Shown: one piece after another, positions 1 through 6,282 of the stretch
Layout: the number at the start of each line of letters is the position of its first letter
How positions within the stretch are numbered: position 1 is the stretch's first letter
From: an uncultured Campylobacter sp.
Lineage (GTDB): Bacteria > Campylobacterota > Campylobacteria > Campylobacterales > Campylobacteraceae
Assembly (NCBI RefSeq): GCF_938045465.1
Contig: NZ_CALIBF010000189.1
Location: 1 to 8,941 of the forward strand
Length of the DNA: 8,941 bases
Direction: 5' to 3'
Made by a program: the position numbers and the translations under genes
The notes under the pieces: generated by a model
Told to the model about the DNA's origin: nothing
The model's database searches: none
Seen by the model: the letters and a program-made list of their open reading frames with translations, nothing else

Positions 1-26
1 CCGGAGCTTTTGAAACTTCCTTGCAT
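1..26 (-). CDS. 5' end of an unidentified gene (partial)
   Basis: Only the start codon and eight following codons are in the window (MQGSFKSSG, the last codon inferred from two bases). The call rests on a textbook ribosome binding site: TAAGGAGG at 32-39 lies 5 nt before the ATG at 24-26 on the minus strand. The frame stays open to the window edge. A TATAAT-like promoter at 120-125 could drive it. Nine residues do not allow a product name. It does not look like the start of SerS, which I would expect after trpS in C. jejuni. This gene probably marks the return of the ordinary chromosome after the AT-rich ATPase gene. Confidence 0.6.
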
Positions 27-31
27 TTTTA

Positions 32-39
32 CCTCCTTA
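32..39 (-). promoter_or_regulatory. Ribosome binding site of the partial leftmost gene
   Basis: On the minus strand this reads TAAGGAGG, a full anti-16S match, followed by TAAAA and ATG. It is the main reason to accept the nine-codon partial gene at the window edge. Confidence 0.7.
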
Positions 40-42
40 TTC

Positions 43-54
43 GCGCGATCGCGC
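43..54. repeat. 12-bp perfect palindrome GCGCGATCGCGC
   Basis: This is a perfect GC-rich palindrome sitting just upstream of the ribosome binding site of the leftmost gene. It could be an operator half-site pair or a short hairpin in the leader. Short palindromes of this kind also occur by chance in GC-rich Campylobacter DNA, so no function is assigned. Confidence 0.35.
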
Positions 55-69
55 TTAGAAAATACTCGC

Positions 70-104
70 AAATTTTAGTCGCTTTGCTCGCACTTCTAAA
101 ATTT
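70..104. repeat. 9-bp inverted repeat (possible leader hairpin or terminator)
   Basis: AAATTTTAG at 70-78 is matched exactly by CTAAAATTT at 96-104, with a 17-nt spacer. The repeat lies between the stop of the AAA ATPase gene at 153 and the start of the leftmost gene. On the minus strand it would form a hairpin in the ~85-nt leader of the promoter at 120-125. No U-run follows the AT-rich stem, so it is a poor intrinsic terminator. An operator or a leader structure is as likely. Confidence 0.4.
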
Positions 105-119
105 CAATTATCTCACTTA

Positions 120-125
120 ATTATA
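120..125 (-). promoter_or_regulatory. Putative sigma-70 -10 box for the leftmost gene
   Basis: On the minus strand this is TATAAT preceded by GCTT, about 28 nt downstream of the ATPase stop codon. Campylobacter sigma-70 promoters depend mainly on the -10 box and often lack a recognisable -35. Transcription would start near 113 and give a leader of about 87 nt containing the inverted repeat at 70-104. The surrounding DNA is AT-rich, so a chance match is possible. Confidence 0.4.
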
Positions 126-152
126 AAGCTATTTGATACCAAAATACAACTG

Positions 153-2132
153 TCAATTTTTATTTTTGAACCACCTTTTAATTTCATCAATCCAATCTAG
201 ACTTTTGATGCTATTATCTCGAGCTATTTCAACATATCTTTTAGCAAATTCTATTTTTCTATATCCACTATCTTGATCAAAAAAACCTTTTAATATTTTC
301 CAGTCCGCATCTCTTAAATTAAAACAAAAATGTGAATTGAGAGACTTATCTTTAAAATTTTTTTCATCTTCAAGTATAGTGACAATATTTTTATCTTCAA
401 TATACGTTTTTAACGTTTCAATAAAAATGGCGCCGTACAAACAGTCTTCTATTTCCGTTTTCATTTCATAATTGTTGCTGCTTATATCAACTAAAAATGT
501 TCTTTGATCTTTACTATTATTCAAAATCCTTTTTGCCACCATATTATTTTTGCATTTGCTATCACAAACAAGTTGTTCACTCTTGCCATCACTATCTATT
601 AAACAATATATTTTACCCTTTATATTATCTTTTTCAGACATTGGTAATTTTAGATACTCATAAATTTTTATAACTTCAGAGGCTCCTCCAACTGGCAATA
701 TTCTTAAATTATTATCTTTCACCAAGTCTTTAAAGTAAAAATCAAAATAGACCTTATCTGAGCTACCTTCACAAATTAGCCAGTTATATGGTTTATTTAA
801 TCTTACTGATGAAACAATAGATTGTACCAAATCATGCATACTCTTTAGTTGTATATCATTGGGCATTTCTACATCTTTATCTTTTCTATTTTTTACTATT
901 TGTCTTAATCTTTCTCTATAGTTATATAAATTAAACGTACTGAAATTAAATTTTATCTTATCCCCATCAACTTCTTTTGATAAAAAATGAGCATTTCCGC
1001 TTAGTGTTACAGGTAAAAAACCATACCAGTGAGTTGTAATCAAAATTTGCATATTATTTTTTTGCAAATTTATTATCTTTTCAAACTGACTAAAATTATT
1101 TGATACACTCAATGAGGCTTCTGGCTCATCTACTGCAAATATAATTTCTTTATTTCTTATATCTTGACTACTAAGTAGCCCCGCAGATACCTCTATAAAT
1201 GCTTGTCGTTTTTCACCAGAGCTTAACTGATCGGCAGATATTTTCTTATTATCTTTAATTTTATGTAGAGTCCTAATAGAAAAAAATAGCTCAATAACTT
1301 TTTGAGTCAATTCATTCATACTAATATTTGTTCTTTTAGAATGTTTATAAGTATAAAATTTTAGCTTGCTTTCTAGCTCGCTAATAAAAGCATTCAATTT
1401 TATATTTATATTATCTAGGGTTTTATCGGCTATTATTTCTCTAATTTTTTCATTAATGTCGGTACCAATTAATTTCTGCATATTATTAGTTTCAAGTTTC
1501 GTAAACTCTTCTATTCCAGCTTCTACAGGCATATAAATATAAGAATAATACTTTCTGATAAAATCATTAATATCAACAAGCCCTTTTCTCAATTTTTCAT
1601 TGCTATCTTCTTTTTGGCTATCAAATTCTTGTATATCAAACAAATTAGCAATAATACCATCAAAAGAGCCAAAATGAGCATGTGTTGTACTCCAATATCC
1701 TCTACCGGATAGTATTAAATAGTGAGTTTCTTTATATATACCATTGAGTTTTCTCAGATCCAGCATCATATCCTTTGCCTCAAAACTCTTGCTTCCTAGC
1801 CGATTTTCTATAGTATCAAAATCCCACATACACTCATTAATTTTCTCTATTTTTTTCAATAATTCATTGTTACTACCAATTATATTATTTGCTATATTCT
1901 TATCTATTAAATGAGCGATTGTTATATAAGGGATATTTGCATCGGTAGTGCTTGCTCCCTTCGTTACATTCCACTCTCTACCATTAAAATATGTATCAAG
2001 AGCTTCTAAAATGGAGCTTTTTCCTACACCATTATCACCAATATACGCTATAAAATTATGATTAGTAGTAACTGGTATATATTTGACTCCGCCATATATC
2101 TTGTAATTCTTTAATAAAATTCCAACAAGCAT
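153..2132 (-). CDS. AAA/ABC-type ATPase with C-terminal TOPRIM (DUF4435-like) domain; OLD/PARIS-like putative defence protein
   Basis: This 659-aa protein has an intact ABC-type ATPase core: Walker A GDNGVGKS at 32-39, signature LSSGEKRQ at 303-310, Walker B IIFAVDEPEAS at 330-340 (D335, E336) and a switch histidine in ITTHW at 365-369. The ~260 residues between Walker A and signature would form the coiled arm typical of SMC/RecF/OLD-like ATPases. From about 448 follows a TOPRIM-like fold: CEGSSDKVYF at 454-463 (acidic E455, D459), VGGASE at 481-486 and the DxD in IDSDGK at 512-517, then an NYEMKTEIEDCL stretch as in DUF4435 proteins. OLD nucleases and PARIS AriA/AriB share this arrangement, so phage defence by ATP-gated cleavage is inferred, not shown. 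The ATG at 2132 has AGAAGGGA at 2142-2149. It lies 23 nt after the PFL gene without a terminator, so read-through is likely. It is far more AT-rich than all its neighbours, which suggests horizontal gain. Confidence 0.85.
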   Translation of the reverse strand: MLVGILLKNYKIYGGVKYIPVTTNHNFIAYIGDNGVGKSSILEALDTYFNGREWNVTKGASTTDANIPYITIAHLIDKNIANNIIGSNNELLKKIEKINECMWDFDTIENRLGSKSFEAKDMMLDLRKLNGIYKETHYLILSGRGYWSTTHAHFGSFDGIIANLFDIQEFDSQKEDSNEKLRKGLVDINDFIRKYYSYIYMPVEAGIEEFTKLETNNMQKLIGTDINEKIREIIADKTLDNINIKLNAFISELESKLKFYTYKHSKRTNISMNELTQKVIELFFSIRTLHKIKDNKKISADQLSSGEKRQAFIEVSAGLLSSQDIRNKEIIFAVDEPEASLSVSNNFSQFEKIINLQKNNMQILITTHWYGFLPVTLSGNAHFLSKEVDGDKIKFNFSTFNLYNYRERLRQIVKNRKDKDVEMPNDIQLKSMHDLVQSIVSSVRLNKPYNWLICEGSSDKVYFDFYFKDLVKDNNLRILPVGGASEVIKIYEYLKLPMSEKDNIKGKIYCLIDSDGKSEQLVCDSKCKNNMVAKRILNNSKDQRTFLVDISSNNYEMKTEIEDCLYGAIFIETLKTYIEDKNIVTILEDEKNFKDKSLNSHFCFNLRDADWKILKGFFDQDSGYRKIEFAKRYVEIARDNSIKSLDWIDEIKRWFKNKN

Positions 2133-2155
2133 ATTTTTAATTCCCTTCTGAAATA

Positions 2156-3493
2156 TTAATTCTTAAAACTATGAATAGGAGCCGGTATCTGGCCGCCGCG
2201 GGCGATGAAATCGGCAGATGAGTTTTTATTTACGCTCATCACGGGCGCGCTGCCCAGAAGCCCGCCAAATTCCAGCGTGTCGCCCTCTTTGCCTTTTGGG
2301 ATTATGCGCACGGCGGTCGTTTTTTGATTTATCACGCCGATCGCGGCCTCGTCGGCTATGATCGCGGCGATCGTCTGTTCGGGCGTATCCTGCGGGATCG
2401 CGATCATATCGAGCCCCACCGAGCAGATCGCGGTCATCGCTTCGAGCTTTTCTAAGCTTAACGATCCTGCGCGCACCGCGGCGATCATGCCCTCGTCCTC
2501 CGATACGGGGATAAACGCGCCGCTAAGCCCGCCTACTTGGTTGCAAGCCATCACTCCGCCCTTTTTGACCGCGTCGTTTAGCATCGCAAGCGCAGCCGTC
2601 GTGCCGTGCGTGCCGACGCGCTCTAGCCCCATCTCCTCAAGCACGCGCGCGACCGAATCGCCCACCGCCGGGGTTGGGGCTAGCGAGAGATCGACAATGC
2701 CAAATTTCACGCCCAGGCGCTCGGATGCCATTTGGCCTACGAGCTGTCCGATGCGCGTGATCTTAAACGCCGTCTTTTTCACGGTCTCTGCTACCACGTC
2801 AAAGCTCGCTCCGCGTACCTTCTCAAGCGCGCGCTTAACGACGCCCGGGCCCGATACGCCCACGTTTATGACGACTTCAGCCTCGCCCACGCCGTGAAAT
2901 GCGCCCGCCATAAAGGGGTTATCCTCGACGGCGTTGGCAAATACGACTAGCTTTGCGGCGCCGAGATCCGAAAGCCTCGCCGTCTCTTTGATCACGCGCC
3001 CCATATCGGCGACCGCGCTCATATTTATGCCCGTCTTGGTCGAGCCGATATTTACCGACGAGCAGACTTTCTGCGTCGCGGCGAGCGCGGCGGGGATGGA
3101 GTCGATTAAAATTTTATCGCCCTTTGCGTAGCCCTTTTGCACTAGCGCCGAAAAGCCGCCGATAAAGTCGATGCCGACCTTTTGCGCCGCCTCGTCCATC
3201 GCTCTAGCAAGCGGCACGTAGTCTGCGGCATCCGTCGCCGCGCCGATGATGGCAATAGGCGTTACGCAGACGCGCTTATTTACGATCGGGATGCCGAGTT
3301 CTGCTGAAATTTCATTGCCGACCTTTACTAGATCGCGCGCCTTGTTGGTGATCTTGGCGTAAATTTTCTCCGCGGCTTTGTCGATATCTGGATCGATGCA
3401 GTCAAGCAGGCTGATACCCATCGTGATCGTGCGGATGTCGAAATTTTGCTCCTCGATCATCGCGATCGTTTCGGTTACGTTTTTGATGTCCAT
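2156..3493 (-). CDS. PFL family protein (UPF0210 / DUF711)
   Basis: This 445-aa protein has the full length of the UPF0210 family. Its members share the pyruvate formate-lyase-like barrel fold but their reaction is not established. Recognisable stretches are GGFSALVQKGYAKGD at 112-126, NVGVSGPGVVKRALE at 210-224, HGTTAALAMLNDAVKKGG at 296-313, SGAFIPVSEDEGM at 324-336 and the conserved tail IPAPIHSFKN at 436-445. The intact tail shows that the AT-rich gene downstream did not disrupt it. The ATG lies 9 nt after the stop of the ACT-domain gene, with a weak TAAGG site overlapping that stop, so translational coupling is likely. The ACT+UPF0210 pair is a known neighbour pair (SP0238/SP0239 in Streptococcus pneumoniae), which implies joint function, perhaps amino-acid-sensed. 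Cytosolic; no signal peptide or membrane segment is visible. Confidence 0.93.
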   Translation of the reverse strand: MDIKNVTETIAMIEEQNFDIRTITMGISLLDCIDPDIDKAAEKIYAKITNKARDLVKVGNEISAELGIPIVNKRVCVTPIAIIGAATDAADYVPLARAMDEAAQKVGIDFIGGFSALVQKGYAKGDKILIDSIPAALAATQKVCSSVNIGSTKTGINMSAVADMGRVIKETARLSDLGAAKLVVFANAVEDNPFMAGAFHGVGEAEVVINVGVSGPGVVKRALEKVRGASFDVVAETVKKTAFKITRIGQLVGQMASERLGVKFGIVDLSLAPTPAVGDSVARVLEEMGLERVGTHGTTAALAMLNDAVKKGGVMACNQVGGLSGAFIPVSEDEGMIAAVRAGSLSLEKLEAMTAICSVGLDMIAIPQDTPEQTIAAIIADEAAIGVINQKTTAVRIIPKGKEGDTLEFGGLLGSAPVMSVNKNSSADFIARGGQIPAPIHSFKN

Positions 3494-3502
3494 TTGCGCG
3501 CC

Positions 3503-3769
3503 TTAGATGTTGTGCATGGCGTCAAAGATCGCCGAGCTTTGGATGTTGATTTTAACTTTTAGCTTTTCGCCAAGCTCGTTTAGCTCCTCGCGTAGAGCAG
3601 TAAAATCCTGCTTTTCGTCGCTGGAAACCACCGCCATCATCGTAAAAAACTCGTTTAAAACCGTCTGGCTGATGTCGTCTATGTTTAGCCCAAGCTGCGC
3701 GAGCTTGGCCGAAACGCCCGCCACAATGCCAACCTTGTCCTTACCGATCACCGTTACGATCGCTTTCAT
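3503..3769 (-). CDS. ACT domain-containing protein (UPF0237 type)
   Basis: This 88-aa protein is a single ACT domain, the small regulatory fold that usually binds an amino acid at a dimer interface. The motif GKDKVGIVAGVSAKLAQ at 9-25, followed by LNIDDISQT at 28-36, is the typical ligand-loop and first helix of the GcvR/UPF0237 branch. No catalytic domain is attached, so it probably acts as a sensor or partner subunit, most likely of the PFL protein whose gene starts 9 nt downstream. The ATG is supported by AAAGGAGT ending 5 nt upstream (around 3775-3782). It sits 54 nt below the DUF2628-like gene. That gap contains no convincing terminator or promoter, so it is probably part of the der operon. 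Confidence 0.92.
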   Translation of the reverse strand: MKAIVTVIGKDKVGIVAGVSAKLAQLGLNIDDISQTVLNEFFTMMAVVSSDEKQDFTALREELNELGEKLKVKINIQSSAIFDAMHNI

Positions 3770-3823
3770 TCTTACTCCTTTTTAAAATTTAGTGCTTTTG
3801 AGCGTGGAAGCCTTTTAAAATGA

Positions 3824-4321
3824 CTAAGCTTTGCTGCCGTTTGAAATTATCAGCGCAAACACGATTGCGACCAAAGCGTAAAATATTACCGCGAGCCATA
3901 TCGCCCATCTATTCACGCCGCCGCCCTTTCTTAGGGCTTCGTCGTCCTGCTTATCTAACAATGAAACAAAACTATCGCAAACGAAATATTTCGCCATAGT
4001 TCCGCTACTGACGCTAATTGCCATTCCTATACTTCTATCATATTCATCCAAAAACGGAATAAAGCAGGAAATTAATACAACGGCAAATAGGGCTGCGGCA
4101 ATTTTATACTCCTTGCGGTACAGAAAAAAGAACAGCGTGCCGAAAAAGGCCCACCAGCTCCACGTGCTTACGTAATTTAACTCGCGCTGCTTGCCGGCGG
4201 CGAAAAATTTCTCGCAGGCGCGTGCGTAAATTTCAACCTTACTAGGAGTTTGCAAGAAAATTCCCAGCTTCTGCCGAAGCAGCTTGCCGTCAGATAAAAT
4301 TTCTCTAGCGTAATCCGTCAT
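3824..4321 (-). CDS. Small membrane protein, DUF2628-like
   Basis: This 165-aa protein has a hydrophilic N-terminal ~50 residues, then WSWWAFFGTLFFFLYRKEY at 54-72 and further hydrophobic segments at about 73-91 and 137-160. The tryptophan/phenylalanine-rich WAFFxxxFFFLYRK pattern is characteristic of DUF2628 inner-membrane proteins, whose function is unknown. The segment around 92-120 is weakly hydrophobic and the linker at 121-136 is charged (KQDDEALRKGGG). The ATG follows trpS by 10 nt, and its TAAGGAG site overlaps the trpS stop, so it should be translationally coupled to trpS. There is no sign that it takes part in tryptophanyl-tRNA synthesis, and it may simply ride in the operon. The DUF2628 assignment is from memory of the motif. 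Confidence 0.8.
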   Translation of the reverse strand: MTDYAREILSDGKLLRQKLGIFLQTPSKVEIYARACEKFFAAGKQRELNYVSTWSWWAFFGTLFFFLYRKEYKIAAALFAVVLISCFIPFLDEYDRSIGMAISVSSGTMAKYFVCDSFVSLLDKQDDEALRKGGGVNRWAIWLAVIFYALVAIVFALIISNGSKA

Positions 4322-4331
4322 CTCACTCTCC

Positions 4332-5300
4332 TTAGCGATAAATCCCCACGGCGGCGCGGACTTTTTGCATCAATGAAGCAGCCGTCGCAGCCGCCCTTTG
4401 CGCGCCCTGTCTTAGCATCTCGTCTAAAATTTCGCGGTGGCTTTGATAGTATTCGAATTTATCCCGCGCGTCTTTGAAGTAGCTAAGCACAAGCTCGTTT
4501 AGATATGCCTTGAAGTGCCCGTGCCCCTCGCCTCCGCGCTCGTAGCGAGCCCGCAGCGCCGCTTGCTCCGCTTCGTTTAAAAACAGCTTCGCGATATTAT
4601 AGACATTGCATCCGCGCCACTGCTTAGGCGCCTCTAGCGGCTCGGAGGTCGTTACGATACTTGAAATTTGCTTCTTTAGCGTCGCGGCATCTGCAAAAAT
4701 ATCGATCGTATTGCCGTAGCTCTTGCTCATCTTCGCGCCGTCCGTGCCCGGCACGATCGCCACTTCATCATTTACGCGCGCTTGCGGAATAGTTAAAATT
4801 TCGCCGTGGGCGTTGTTAAATTTAAGCGCGATGTCGCGGGCGATCTCAACGTGCTGGATCTGATCCTTGCCCACGGGCACGACCTCCGCGCTGTATAGCA
4901 GGATGTCCGCCGCCATCAGCACGGGGTAGCTAAATAGATCATGCTTGCTCTCAAAGCCCTTGGCGATCTTGTCTTTGTATGCATGCGCTCGCTCGAGCAG
5001 CCCCATCGGCGTATATCCGCTTAAAATCCAGTAAAGCTCCAGCACTTCTTTCACGTCGCTTTGCACCCAAAACACCGTTTTTTTAGGATCGATACCCAGC
5101 GACAAAAACGCCGCGGCGGCCTCGTAGGTGGAATTTTTAAGCTTTGCGCCGTCGCTTACGGACGTGAGCGCATGGTAGTTTGCGATAAACATAAACATCT
5201 GCTCGCCCGCGTTTTGCGCATCCACCATCTGCTTGATACTCGCGAAGTAGTTGCCCAAATGCAGCTTGCCGCTGGGCTGAAGACCCGTTAAAATTCTCAT
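4332..5300 (-). CDS. trpS: Tryptophanyl-tRNA synthetase
   Basis: TrpS charges tRNA-Trp with tryptophan using ATP in the cytosol. The 322-aa length fits bacterial class Ic enzymes. The HIGH-type signature appears as PSGKLHLGNY at 9-18 and the KMSKS loop as KMSKS at 190-194 (within DGAKMSKSYGNT). VGKDQIQHVEIARDIA at 143-158 is the conserved stretch contacting tryptophan and adenylate. The start is well defined: TAAAGGAG overlaps the aroK stop, which lies 10 nt from the ATG. In C. jejuni trpS is followed by serS (from memory); here serS is replaced by the DUF2628-like, ACT and PFL genes, so the operon tail differs. No truncation or missing key residue is seen. Confidence 0.97.
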   Translation of the reverse strand: MRILTGLQPSGKLHLGNYFASIKQMVDAQNAGEQMFMFIANYHALTSVSDGAKLKNSTYEAAAAFLSLGIDPKKTVFWVQSDVKEVLELYWILSGYTPMGLLERAHAYKDKIAKGFESKHDLFSYPVLMAADILLYSAEVVPVGKDQIQHVEIARDIALKFNNAHGEILTIPQARVNDEVAIVPGTDGAKMSKSYGNTIDIFADAATLKKQISSIVTTSEPLEAPKQWRGCNVYNIAKLFLNEAEQAALRARYERGGEGHGHFKAYLNELVLSYFKDARDKFEYYQSHREILDEMLRQGAQRAAATAASLMQKVRAAVGIYR

Positions 5301-5310
5301 CGTTGCTCCT

Positions 5311-5748
5311 TTAAATCAAAATCAGATCGCCGTCTACGAAGCCCGCAGCGACGTGCTTGCACTTAAAAATTTTTGCATCTGGCATCTGCTCTCGTAGCTC
5401 GCGCAAAGCCTGTACGAGCAGTTTTAAAACCTGCCGCCACGAAAGCTCATTTAAAATTTCAAGCTGCAAGCGCGAGCTTTGCGGATAAAATTCATCCTCG
5501 TCCTCGCACGCCCAGTCGTCGTCATTCCCGTCGTAGCTGCTCGATCCCGCGAGCTGCAGCGCGTAAGGCTCGTAAAGATCGAAGTGCCACGCGATTACGC
5601 GCTTTGGAATTTGCTCGCGCTCTAAGCCCTCTAGTAGCTCGCGCAGTTTTTGCTTTAGCGCCTCTTTCTTTTCAAGCTTATCGCCTTTGCCCTCTTTGCC
5701 GTGCGGCTCGGAATTTTTGCCGCCGCCAGAGCACTTCTGCTTAGACAT
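5311..5748 (-). other. C-terminal module of the aroK frame with its own start and ribosome binding site
   Basis: Residue 179 of the AroK frame is a methionine (ATG at 5746-5748) preceded by AAAAGGGA at 5754-5761, a good Shine-Dalgarno at 5-nt spacing. Two TAA codons at 5766-5768 and 5760-5762 lie in one other frame, the second abutting that site, 11 nt from the ATG. This is almost the same layout as the aroK-trpS and trpS-DUF2628 junctions (TAA, 10 nt, ATG). The simplest reading is a former independent gene of 145 codons whose upstream neighbour lost its stop through an indel. It may still be translated separately. The product would be a small, charged, cytosolic protein with an acidic Trp patch (DDDWACEDEDEF). 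Family unknown. Confidence 0.55.
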
Positions 5749-6282
5749 CTTTTTCCCTTTTAAATTTAGCCCGTCGCAGGCGGAGCAAATTTCTTTTACG
5801 ATCTTTTTTACGCTTTTATTTTCGACGTCGATTACGATGTCGGCCTTTTTTTCATACGCCCCGTCTCTTTGGGCGTGCAGCGCTGCGGCCTTTTGCAGAT
5901 CCGCTAACAGCGGGCGCTTTGCAAATTTTTTCTCCGCGTTTTCGCTATTTTTTAAGCGCTCGATGATTCCCTCAAAGCTTGATTTCAGATACACGACGGT
6001 GCCGATTTTGTTTAAATTTTTCACGGCGTAGAAGCCGCCGCCGGTGGAGATCACGGCGTGCCTGACGGACTTTTCTAAAAATTTCGCAAGGCCCCCTTCC
6101 ATCTTTCTAAAGCTCTGCTCTCCCTGCTCTTTAAAAATTTGCCCGATCTTTTTATTGGCGTAGCTTTCGATCATATCGTCGCAATCAAGCGCAAACATCC
6201 CGCTTTGCGCAGCCAGAGCCCGCGCTATCGTGCCCTTGCCGACCCCCATAAAGCCGATGAGCACGATGTTACCGCTCTTCAT
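5311..6282 (-). CDS. aroK: Shikimate kinase with a C-terminal extension of unknown function
   Basis: AroK phosphorylates shikimate with ATP (chorismate pathway). From the ATG at 6282 the protein has 323 aa, about twice the usual ~170. The kinase part is complete: P-loop GFMGVGKGT at 10-18, substrate aspartates D33/D35/D36 in LDCDD, R59 in FRKME, the GGG loop at 81-83, the lid RPLL at 123-126, R139 and YEKKAD at 143-148. It ends near 170. Then come a Lys/Glu/Gly-rich linker (about 172-215) and a domain with an acidic Trp-containing patch (DGNDDDWACEDEDEF, 251-265) and a terminal GFVDGDLILI, which I cannot assign. The ATG is preferred over a GTG at 6291 because AAGGTGA lies 8 nt upstream of it and would overlap the GTG. 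The start overlaps der by 14 nt. The extension may be a separate gene merged by a frame change (see the entry at 5311-5748). Confidence 0.95.
   Translation of the reverse strand: MKSGNIVLIGFMGVGKGTIARALAAQSGMFALDCDDMIESYANKKIGQIFKEQGEQSFRKMEGGLAKFLEKSVRHAVISTGGGFYAVKNLNKIGTVVYLKSSFEGIIERLKNSENAEKKFAKRPLLADLQKAAALHAQRDGAYEKKADIVIDVENKSVKKIVKEICSACDGLNLKGKKMSKQKCSGGGKNSEPHGKEGKGDKLEKKEALKQKLRELLEGLEREQIPKRVIAWHFDLYEPYALQLAGSSSYDGNDDDWACEDEDEFYPQSSRLQLEILNELSWRQVLKLLVQALRELREQMPDAKIFKCKHVAAGFVDGDLILI

Noticed and set aside
2358..3131. Three plus-strand frames opposite the PFL gene
   Set aside because: They are antisense shadows of a GC-rich gene; their translations are low-complexity Ser/Ala/Pro-rich and no start site was seen.
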